Part shown: positions 24,005 to 30,948 of the stretch, one piece after another
How the letters are laid out: each line of letters begins with the position of its first letter
Numbering within the stretch: the stretch's first letter is position 1
From: Akkermansiaceae bacterium
GTDB taxonomy: Bacteria; Verrucomicrobiota; Verrucomicrobiia; Verrucomicrobiales; Akkermansiaceae
Assembly (NCBI GenBank): GCA_903906515.1
Contig: CAIVKO010000170.1
Coordinates: forward strand, 1-42,716
DNA length: 42,716 nucleotides
Reading direction: 5' to 3'
Translations under genes and position numbers: made by a program
The notes under the pieces: model-generated
The model's database searches: none
What the model saw: only the letters and a program-made list of their open reading frames with translations
Told to the model about the DNA's origin: nothing

Positions 24005-26008
24005 TCATTTGGGAGAATCGGAGTCATCGGTCGCCGGCAGAGTCTTGGGCAATGACTGACGGAAGGAATTTTTCAGACGGCCACTGCTGAAAAGCCATGA
24101 TGCGCTCTGATAAAAAACCGTGGCGTCATGCACGAGTTTTTCCGAAGCCTCGGGTTGGATCGGTGAAAAGTCGCCCGTCTTGCGATCACAGGCGTAGGAG
24201 GAAAACTTGCGGTTGGGTTTGAGGATGGCGATACCGTCGTCCCTCAGCAGGGCGATTGCCTGATAGTTGCTGATGAACGCGCGCCCAGGCCGTGTTTCGG
24301 CGGCTGGCGAGAGCAGGTCATGACCGTAGCTCAAGGTCTCGTAGTTCCAGTCCAGCAGACCGAAAACCGTCGGCATCAGGTCGATCTGGCTACACAAGGA
24401 GGAAACAGTTTGGGTCGGCACCAGCGATGGATTGTAGATCATCGCCGGAATATGGTATTTGGGAATATTGAGTTCCGTCTTGCCAGCACTGCTCGCACAA
24501 TGATCGGAGACAATGACGAAAAGGGTGTCCTTGAACCAAGGTTTCTTGCTGGCCCTCTCGATGAGATCGCCGATGGCCCAGTCCGAATATTTCACCGCCG
24601 CCTTGATCCGGCTCGATTTCTTGCTGCTGTGGGGAGATAGATCGATGCGGCCTTCCGGAAAATCATAGGGCCGGTGATTGCTGGTGGTCATGCAGAAGTA
24701 ATGAAACGGCTTACCGACGGCAAAACTCGCATCCGCTTCTGAAATAGCCTTGTGAAACATGTCCTCATCGCAGGCACCCCATGCGGTCATGAGGGTAACG
24801 TCCTCTTTTTTCCATGCGCCCACATCCATGATCCGGCAGCCGTTGGTCGAATAGTAGCGGTTCATGAAATCAAATCTTCCATCGCCGCCATAAAAGAACG
24901 CGCAATCGTATCCACGATCCAGAAACGGGCTGAAGGTTGTTGTTAGATTAGTGCCTTCCGGACGGTAGATGATTGCCTGGCCCGGTGTGGGTGGGAGATT
25001 CAGAGTGAGTGCCTCCATGCCGCGCACCGTGCGGGTGCCGGTGGCGTAGAGATTCTCGAAGAAGATCGACTCTTTCGCGATGCGGTCGAGATTCGGCGTG
25101 ATTCCGGATTTATTCCCGAGATAACTCATGTAATCGCCGCTCAGGCTTTCCATGCAGACGAGCATGACATTCCACCGCTTTTCAGGGCCCCGGCCCTTGA
25201 TACTGCGGCGGAGGTCTTCGATATTCCCTGATGTCGACGGTTCATTGGCGGTGGAGAGCAACGCTTTGGCTTCACCGAGCGACTGCTCCTTGGGCAGTTT
25301 CAGATACCAACGTTCGTAATCGAGCTCCATCTGTTTGAAAGCCGCGACGAACGACCAACACCCGTTTTTCGCGAGTTCTTCGTGGTATTGATTGGTGAAC
25401 GCGGGGATTGACGATTGATTCACGCAGAGCACCGCTAGCGAGGGGAGAGCAAATCCCGTAACCAAACATGCGCAGCGGTCGCGCCAGGTGGTTGTACCGT
25501 CTGTCACCCACGTGAAGACTCCCTTGCGGTGCAGCAACCAGACGATGATTGCCGCAGAGGCCGCAATACCCGAAATGATTTTCCCCATCGGATACGACTG
25601 TTTGATGTTATCCAGAACTTCCTGGGTCCAGATCAAATAGTCCACGGCAATGAAATTGAAACGTGCGCTGAATTCGTCCCAGAAAAACCACTCCGAGGTG
25701 GTGATGAAGATCAGAGTGATGCTGAATACCGCCGCCAATCCCCCCAACAGAAGTTTTCCCGGAAGCGAACGCAACCACCGGACCGGCGTGATCACACCGA
25801 TCAGCCACCATGGAATGATTGCAAAAACAGCGGTTGCCAAATCGAACCATACGCCCGTGGCAAATGCTCCGATCAGTGACAAATCCCATGTGACATCATG
25901 CCTCGACTCAATCAGCAGAAGCACTCGGGACAGCAGGGATACCAGGAAAAACAGTGCGAACGCGATGAACGCGAGACGGGCAGGTGCGGAACGGAAAATG
26001 TGGCGCAT
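24005..26008 (-). CDS. LTA-synthase-like membrane phosphotransferase/sulfatase-fold protein
   Basis: A 667-residue inner-membrane protein of the LtaS/OpgB-like alkaline-phosphatase superfamily. The first 200 residues contain about five membrane segments (for example ARLAFIAFALFFLVSLL and AVFSITLIFITTSEWFF). A large extracytoplasmic domain follows with CMESLSGDY (metal-binding Glu), the nucleophile Thr in GTRTVRGME, and IVSDHCASSAGK (Asp-His pair). Family members move phosphoglycerol or phosphoethanolamine onto surface polymers; in a Gram-negative this would be a periplasmic glucan or lipid. The start is the ATG at 26006-26008 (MRHIFRSAPARLAF); a longer frame to 26083 would overlap the preceding 45-residue ORF. 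It ends 70 bases from the convergent lplA-like gene. Confidence 0.85.
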   Translation of the reverse strand: MRHIFRSAPARLAFIAFALFFLVSLLSRVLLLIESRHDVTWDLSLIGAFATGVWFDLATAVFAIIPWWLIGVITPVRWLRSLPGKLLLGGLAAVFSITLIFITTSEWFFWDEFSARFNFIAVDYLIWTQEVLDNIKQSYPMGKIISGIAASAAIIVWLLHRKGVFTWVTDGTTTWRDRCACLVTGFALPSLAVLCVNQSSIPAFTNQYHEELAKNGCWSFVAAFKQMELDYERWYLKLPKEQSLGEAKALLSTANEPSTSGNIEDLRRSIKGRGPEKRWNVMLVCMESLSGDYMSYLGNKSGITPNLDRIAKESIFFENLYATGTRTVRGMEALTLNLPPTPGQAIIYRPEGTNLTTTFSPFLDRGYDCAFFYGGDGRFDFMNRYYSTNGCRIMDVGAWKKEDVTLMTAWGACDEDMFHKAISEADASFAVGKPFHYFCMTTSNHRPYDFPEGRIDLSPHSSKKSSRIKAAVKYSDWAIGDLIERASKKPWFKDTLFVIVSDHCASSAGKTELNIPKYHIPAMIYNPSLVPTQTVSSLCSQIDLMPTVFGLLDWNYETLSYGHDLLSPAAETRPGRAFISNYQAIALLRDDGIAILKPNRKFSSYACDRKTGDFSPIQPEASEKLVHDATVFYQSASWLFSSGRLKNSFRQSLPKTLPATDDSDSPK

Positions 26009-26024
26009 AAATATCTCGTGGGAA

Positions 26025-26162
26025 TCAGTTGGAAAGTCGGTGAGCCGGCTGTGGACGGAGACTCCACAAACGCTGACCCACAATGATCACGGCCGCCGCG
26101 ATGAGCACGAAGCCTAGGAATGCCAATCGAGCAGGGTAAGAATAGAGAATTCGGTGGATCAT
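26025..26162 (-). CDS. Small membrane protein preceding the LTA-synthase-like gene
   Basis: A 45-residue ORF beginning ATG at 26160-26162 and ending TGA at 26025-26027, 16 bases before the transferase start. It reads as a basic N-terminus, one membrane segment (RLAFLGFVLIAAAVIIVG) and a short polar tail. The beginning (MIHRILYSYPARLAF) resembles the N-terminus of the downstream protein (MRHIFRSAPARLAF), including the identical PARLAF, so it may be a partial duplication of that first helix. It could be a small partner protein or a leader ORF. No homologue is recognised. Confidence 0.5.
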   Translation of the reverse strand: MIHRILYSYPARLAFLGFVLIAAAVIIVGQRLWSLRPQPAHRLSN

Positions 26163-26356
26163 GAAGGTTTACTTTGAAAGGGAACCCCACTGGGCGCATT
26201 CCGCAGGCGTATGCTACTGCCAAGTCGAGGATTAGCAAACCAAACGTCAGAATCCAGAGGGTGGAGGAACGGATTTATTCCAAAAAGCTCGGAATGACGG
26301 GGATAAGCACAAGCTTCGGGGTGAGAACTCCGCAGTCGCTTGCGCCATGGGTGAAT

Positions 26357-27214
26357 TCACTCCCGCCAGCGTTTCACCAGGTCTCCATAAGCGTCGATCC
26401 GCCGGTCGCGGAAGAACGGCCAGATGCGACGGAAGTCCTCGACGGCTTGGAAATCAAGATCGTGATGAAGGATTTCCTCGTTTTCGGTGGAAGCCTTCGC
26501 GACGATTTCGCCGTAGGGATTGGCGACAAACGAGCGACCCCAGAACTCGGTGTTGTCTTGAGTGCCGGTGCGGTTGACGGCGGCGAGGTAGCATCCGTTG
26601 GCCACCGCATGGCCGCGTTGCACGGTTTCCCAGGCGCAGTGTTGGGCATCGCCGAGCGTGGGTTTCTCCTCGGGCAACCAGCCGATAGCGGTCGGATAGA
26701 TGAGAACCTGCGCACCGCCGAGCGCCATCAGTCGCGCGGCTTCCGGATACCATTGATCCCAACAAATCAGCACGCCAAGTTTCCCAAACTTCGTGTCCCA
26801 AACCGGCCAATCGCTGTCGCCGGGGGTGAAGTAGAATTTCTCCTCGAACGCCGGGTCCTGCGGAATGTGGGATTTCCGATAGAAACCGAGCAGTTTTCCA
26901 TCGGCGTCATGGATGGCGGCAGTGTTGTGATAAAGTCCGGGACCGCGGTGCTCGAATAGCGAGGACACCAGCACGATGCCGAGTTCGCCGGCCAGTTTCC
27001 CCAAACGGTCCGTCACTGGGCCGGGCAGTGGGTCGGCCAGATCGAAAAGCGCCGGATCCTCGATGGTGCAAAAATATGGCGTCAGGAAAAGCTCCTGAGT
27101 CACCACGATGTTGGCCCCCTCCCCCGCCGCCCGGCGGATGAGGGTTTCGTGATGATCGAACGATTCCTCCTTGGTGGCGAAGGTTTTCGATTGGAGCAGT
27201 GCGATGCGCGGCAT
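26357..27214 (-). CDS. aguB: N-carbamoylputrescine amidase
   Basis: Nitrilase-superfamily hydrolase that splits N-carbamoylputrescine to putrescine, CO2 and ammonia in the arginine-decarboxylase route of polyamine synthesis. The 285-residue length fits. The catalytic triad is visible as E41 (TQELF), K114 (YRKSHIP) and C151 (ICWDQWYPE); the HIPQDP.F.EKFYFTPGD region and the late GRSFVANPYGE are typical of AguB rather than generic amidases. No agmatine deiminase gene (aguA) is beside it. Start: ATG at 27212-27214. A short hairpin abuts the ATG on the mRNA, as in fabV. Another carbon-nitrogen hydrolase activity is possible but less likely. Confidence 0.9.
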   Translation of the reverse strand: MPRIALLQSKTFATKEESFDHHETLIRRAAGEGANIVVTQELFLTPYFCTIEDPALFDLADPLPGPVTDRLGKLAGELGIVLVSSLFEHRGPGLYHNTAAIHDADGKLLGFYRKSHIPQDPAFEEKFYFTPGDSDWPVWDTKFGKLGVLICWDQWYPEAARLMALGGAQVLIYPTAIGWLPEEKPTLGDAQHCAWETVQRGHAVANGCYLAAVNRTGTQDNTEFWGRSFVANPYGEIVAKASTENEEILHHDLDFQAVEDFRRIWPFFRDRRIDAYGDLVKRWRE

Positions 27215-27230
27215 GGCCGGAGCATCGGCC
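27215..27230 (-). promoter_or_regulatory. Hairpin directly abutting the aguB start codon
   Basis: On the mRNA, GGCCG-ATGCTC-CGGCC ends exactly at the aguB ATG: five base pairs with a six-base loop in the ribosome-binding position. This is the same arrangement as at fabV. A regulatory effect is inferred only. Confidence 0.35.
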
Positions 27231-27296
27231 GAAGCGGACAGGGAATCAAGCCCGCACCGGGGCTAAGGCATCAAAATTCACCTGGAATGACAGAAT

Positions 27297-27445
27297 CGAA
27301 ACGCGGAGATGCTGAGAACGCAAAGGACTTCGCGGAGAAATATGGAATTTTCATATGTGGCAAAGAATGACTTTCATCCCGTTCCATTTCTAAAATTTGA
27401 TAACCTCAGCGCTTTTCTCCGCGATCTCTGCTGCTCTGCGTTTCG
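27297..27445. repeat. Imperfect inverted repeat in the aguB-hemA gap
   Basis: The left arm 27297-27340 (starting CGAAACGCGGAGA) and right arm 27414-27445 (ending CTGCGTTTCG) are complementary apart from several mismatches and a roughly 9-base insertion in the left arm. A 73-base AT-rich spacer lies between. The GCAGAG/CTCTGC pattern is typical of short palindromic repeats seen between genes of this type of genome. It fills most of the 275-base gap and no ORF is there. Confidence 0.55.
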
Positions 27446-27489
27446 CTGAATCATTTTTTGATGCGTTGGCCCTGAAGCCCGCACTGATC

Positions 27490-28506
27490 TCAGGTTCCCG
27501 GCAGATTCAGTTTCGCCAACTCGGCATCGATGATTCTTTCGCATTCTTCGATTTGCTTCTGCCTGCGGGCACGGGCTTCGTCGGCGAGTTGCTCCAGGGT
27601 GTCGATGTCGTAGAGATAGACTTCCTCGATTTCACCCACCGATGGGTCGATGTCCCGTGGGACGGCGATATCGATGAAAAAAAGTGGTCGGTATTTGCGG
27701 GCGCGGCGGGCCTTTTCCACATCGGCACGCTGCACGATGGCGTGGGGGGCGCCGGTCGAGGAAATAACGATGTCCACGCGCTCGAGAACACTCTGCCACT
27801 CGTCGAAACGCACGGCACAACCGCCCATTTCCTTAGCGAGCTCCTCAGCGCGGTCATACGAGCGGTTGGAAACGAAAATCGAGCGCGCACCGCGTGAAAC
27901 GAGGCTTTGCGCGGTGATCCGGCTCATCTCCCCCGCCCCGAGGATCATAACCTCGCTGTCCTTGAGGTGGCCGAAAATTTTCTCCGCGAGATCGACGGCG
28001 ACGTTGCCTACAGAAGTCGATCCTTCCTGAATGCGGGTCTCGGTGCGGACTTTCTTGCCGACGCCGAACGCGCGTTGAAACAGCCGGTTGAGCACACCCG
28101 ACGTGGCACCCGCACCGAGAGCGGATTGATAGGCGTGTTTCACTTGTCCGAAAATCTCGGTCTCCCCTAACATCATCGAGTCCAGGCCGCTGACCACGCG
28201 GCAAAGGTGGCGGGCCGCCTCGGATTTTTGTTTTCGATAGAAATGCGGAACGACCTGATCGTGATGTTCGAGTTGGGTTTTCTCCACCAGGTGGTTTTCC
28301 AACAAGACAAGCGCCTCCGTCGCAGTGGTTGCGACCAGATAGAATTCGGTACGGTTGCAGGTCGAGATCACTACGCCTTCGAAGACCCCGTTCATAGCGG
28401 TCAACTCGATGGAGGCATCGCCGAGTTTGGTGGAGCCCACGGCGAAACGCTCACGCACTTCAACAGGCGCCGTCCGGTGGTTGAGGCCAAGGCAGAGGAG
28501 TTCCAT
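27490..28506 (-). CDS. hemA: Glutamyl-tRNA reductase (short form)
   Basis: NADPH-dependent reductase that turns glutamyl-tRNA into glutamate-1-semialdehyde, the first step of C5 tetrapyrrole synthesis. The start is the ATG at 28504-28506 (MELLCLGLNHRTAPVEVRERFA), a family-typical N-terminus. The nucleophile is C50 in ISTCNRTEFYL; the GETEIFGQVK segment and the NADPH-binding ILGAGEMS follow. The product is only 338 residues against about 420 in E. coli: it stops after the linker helix (QLADEARARRQKQIEECERI) and lacks most of the C-terminal dimerisation domain. It overlaps the hemX-like stop by one base (TGATG), so the pair is translationally coupled. Confidence 0.92.
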   Translation of the reverse strand: MELLCLGLNHRTAPVEVRERFAVGSTKLGDASIELTAMNGVFEGVVISTCNRTEFYLVATTATEALVLLENHLVEKTQLEHHDQVVPHFYRKQKSEAARHLCRVVSGLDSMMLGETEIFGQVKHAYQSALGAGATSGVLNRLFQRAFGVGKKVRTETRIQEGSTSVGNVAVDLAEKIFGHLKDSEVMILGAGEMSRITAQSLVSRGARSIFVSNRSYDRAEELAKEMGGCAVRFDEWQSVLERVDIVISSTGAPHAIVQRADVEKARRARKYRPLFFIDIAVPRDIDPSVGEIEEVYLYDIDTLEQLADEARARRQKQIEECERIIDAELAKLNLPGT

Positions 28507-29273
28507 CAGACAAATGCGAAAACGCCGAGTGAAAGTATGAACATAATGACCACCGAAAGCGAAAGCTTCCGCCCCGTCAATCCCCGCACCAACTTGAGGC
28601 CCAGCAAGAACCCGTAGCCCGACCACACCGCGACCGCAGCCAGCAAGTGACCGAGTGCCTTATGGTCATGCGGCATGAGAAAACCTGCGATGATACCGAG
28701 AGTCAGCAGGGTTCCGGCGATCTGGAGCAGGCGTTCCATGGAAACCAGCAACTCCCTGACCGGTGGCAGATTGCGGAAGAGCCCGCTTTTCAGATGGTGC
28801 TCCTTCAATTGCTTGTCGAGCACCAGGAACATCACCGCCGCCACAGCTGCGAGCGCAAAACCGCCGTATGCCAACACTGCGGTGGACGAGTGGATTTCAT
28901 GCCAAAAACTGCCATTTGTGAATTTCTGCGGGTTTTCATCAAGCACACCCGGAATCAGCGCGATGGATTGGAAAACCGTCACCACCGGGGCGGTGAACAC
29001 CCCAAGCAACGAAATCCGGTAAGTGGAACCCACCAACAGATAAAACAAGGTCAGCGCCCACGACAGGAAAACAAGGATCTCACCGTGGTCGGTGAGCGGA
29101 CAGGTCCCGTGCTCTTTGCCTCGGAACCCAAGAAACACAAGCTGGCACACGAACACCGCCAACATCCAGACAATCGTCCACAGGCTGCGTGTCCCCCGGT
29201 GCACCGATACCATGCCCCATACTGAGCCAATCGCGGCTAGCACGGTTCCTAAAATGAGTATCCAGTGGTCCAT
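28506..29273 (-). CDS. HemX/CcsA-family membrane protein
   Basis: A 255-residue integral membrane protein of the CcsA/HemX family with about eight hydrophobic segments and conserved histidines in WHEIHSSTAVLAYGGFA and MPHDHKALGH. The family ranges from haem-handling cytochrome c assembly proteins to HemX, a regulator of glutamyl-tRNA reductase level. The position just before hemA, sharing one base with it, favours the HemX role; the tryptophan-rich WWD motif of CcsA is not evident. Start: ATG at 29271-29273. No other cytochrome c maturation genes lie nearby. Confidence 0.85.
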   Translation of the reverse strand: MDHWILILGTVLAAIGSVWGMVSVHRGTRSLWTIVWMLAVFVCQLVFLGFRGKEHGTCPLTDHGEILVFLSWALTLFYLLVGSTYRISLLGVFTAPVVTVFQSIALIPGVLDENPQKFTNGSFWHEIHSSTAVLAYGGFALAAVAAVMFLVLDKQLKEHHLKSGLFRNLPPVRELLVSMERLLQIAGTLLTLGIIAGFLMPHDHKALGHLLAAVAVWSGYGFLLGLKLVRGLTGRKLSLSVVIMFILSLGVFAFV

Positions 29274-29350
29274 GCCGGATATTGTGGAAGAAACTCCGAC
29301 TTAGGCAAGTGCGGAGAGCGGGGCAACTGGATTGGCAAAATATGCGGAAC

Positions 29351-29671
29351 TCACTGCGGCATCAACGGCTCGTTCGCGTCCGCCTTGGCCGGATTGTGGT
29401 CTTTGGCGTAGTTGAACAACTGCTTGTGCGAGTAGGGCTGGAAATTCGGGCGTTCTTCCTTCGGGAGCTTGGCGAGCACCGCATCGTTCAGAGTTCGGGT
29501 GACCTTTTGCATGAGATGCAACGTGAGTTGCCGCCCCTTGCGTGCCCGTTGCACTTGTTTGTGGTTCAATTGCTCCACGGATGTGTCCACCAACTGGTGG
29601 TTGGTCACCCCCCAGCGGTTCATCAATCCGTCCAGCGGCTGAAGCCCGTGATCGCGTGTGTCGTCGTGCAT
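29351..29671 (-). CDS. Conserved hypothetical protein with helix-turn-helix look
   Basis: A 106-residue cytoplasmic protein with no named family. The central part (LMNRWGVTNHQLVDTSVEQL to KARKGRQLTL) has the alternation expected for a helix-turn-helix or Xre-like fold: a predicted helix, a turn at N/H, and a basic recognition-like stretch HKQVQRARKGRQ. This suggests DNA or RNA binding, but it is not proven. It lies between the hemX-hemA pair and rlmN, 77 bases upstream of the hemX-like start, on the same strand, so it may begin that transcript. Confidence 0.6.
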   Translation of the reverse strand: MHDDTRDHGLQPLDGLMNRWGVTNHQLVDTSVEQLNHKQVQRARKGRQLTLHLMQKVTRTLNDAVLAKLPKEERPNFQPYSHKQLFNYAKDHNPAKADANEPLMPQ

Positions 29672-29771
29672 GGGCAGGGTCTAGCGCATCCGACACCGAT
29701 GTCTAAGCACAAAATCCACAAGAATTCGAATCGCGCCTTGATGCGGGCCTACCCGGGGGATTGATTGCGGC

Positions 29772-30881
29772 ATGGATGCATTGCCCGCCCGATCGCTGCA
29801 CGACCTCGGATTTTCCGAGTTGGTGGAGGTGTTGACCGAGGACGGGGTGATCGCCCACCACGCCAAATCACTCTGGCGCGCTCTCCACCGCGAAGGTGAA
29901 ATCTCCCTTTCCACACGGGGTTTTCTGCCACCCCTTCAACGTTGGGTTGAAAACCACGTGGGCGCAGGAAAACCGTTTTTCCTCGATGTCCCGGAGATGG
30001 TGGATGAAATCCGCAGCACCGACGGATTGACCCGGAAGTTTCTGCTCAAACTCGACGACGGCCAGGTCATCGAAACCGTGCTGATGGGGTACGACGGACG
30101 ACAAACAGTCTGCGTGAGCACCCAGGCCGGATGCGCGATGGGCTGCGTGTTCTGCGCCACCGGCCAGATGGGATTCGTGCGCCACCTCAGACCGGGCGAA
30201 ATCATCGCCCAGGTCCTCCACGCCCGCCGCATCCTCCATCAGATTTCCCCGAACAAACGACTGCGCAATCTGGTCATGATGGGTATGGGCGAACCGCTGC
30301 ACAATTTCGACTCCGTGATGCACGCACTCGACATCATTTCCGACGTGCGCGGCATCGGCATCGGGCCATCGAAAATCGCCATCAGCACGGTGGGTGTCGT
30401 GCCGGGCATCGAACGGATGACCTCGGAAAACAGCCCATACCGGCTCGCGGTGAGTCTCCACGGATCGACCGAGGATGAACGCGCCGCCCTGGTGCCCGCA
30501 AGCAAGCGCTGGCCCTTGGACATGCTCATCTCCGCCTGCCGTGATTATGGACAAAAAACCGGCAGACGCATCTTTTTCGAGTGGACCTTGATCGAAGGGA
30601 AAAACGATTCGCCCGCAACCGCGGCACGCCTGGCCAGCTTGTTAGAAGGCATCGATGCCCACATCAACCTGATCCCTTTGAATCCCACCGGAGGCTATCA
30701 CGGCAAAGCCAGCCACTCGGGCCACGCGTTCCAGAAAATCCTGCGTGCGGCCGGGTTTCCATGCACGTTCCGCCAGCGCCGCGGGATCGATGTCGCCGCA
30801 GGTTGCGGCATGTTGAAAGCGGAAAAAACGCAAGGCAGGGACCGTCACTCCGAGCGGTCCGCGCGCATGGACGAAGAATGA
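29772..30881 (+). CDS. rlmN: 23S rRNA (adenine-2503-C2)-methyltransferase RlmN
   Basis: Radical-SAM enzyme that methylates A2503 of 23S rRNA and A37 of some tRNAs. The 369-residue protein carries the radical-SAM cysteines C121, C125 and C128 in CAMGCVFC, the MGMGEPLHNFD block, and the resolving cysteine C345 in AAGCGML. Start: ATG at 29772, shortly after the divergent small protein. The last 16 or so residues (QGRDRHSERSARMDEE) are encoded by the left arm and loop of the palindromic repeat at 30833-30948, so the normal C-terminus has been extended by the repeat. This should not affect the core fold. Confidence 0.95.
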   Translation: MDALPARSLHDLGFSELVEVLTEDGVIAHHAKSLWRALHREGEISLSTRGFLPPLQRWVENHVGAGKPFFLDVPEMVDEIRSTDGLTRKFLLKLDDGQVIETVLMGYDGRQTVCVSTQAGCAMGCVFCATGQMGFVRHLRPGEIIAQVLHARRILHQISPNKRLRNLVMMGMGEPLHNFDSVMHALDIISDVRGIGIGPSKIAISTVGVVPGIERMTSENSPYRLAVSLHGSTEDERAALVPASKRWPLDMLISACRDYGQKTGRRIFFEWTLIEGKNDSPATAARLASLLEGIDAHINLIPLNPTGGYHGKASHSGHAFQKILRAAGFPCTFRQRRGIDVAAGCGMLKAEKTQGRDRHSERSARMDEE

Positions 30882-30948
30882 AAAGCTGCTCCAATCCACT
30901 CATTCGCATTTTATTCACGTGGACCGCACGGAGTGACGGTCCCTGCCT
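30833..30948. repeat. Palindromic repeat element, full copy
   Basis: Arms at 30833-30863 and 30918-30948 are complementary at 29 of 31 positions; the core is AGGCAGGGACCGTCACTCCG, with a 54-base loop. The left arm encodes the tail of rlmN, whose TGA is in the loop. The right arm's last bases start the TAG stop of the oppositely transcribed trhO-rluA gene. The hairpin is well placed to terminate both convergent genes. Confidence 0.85.

Noticed and set aside
23945..24007. TGAGACG...CGTCTCA inverted repeat between lplA-like and LTA-synthase-like genes as terminator
   Set aside because: Seven-base arms with a 49-base loop and no T-run; too weak to call.
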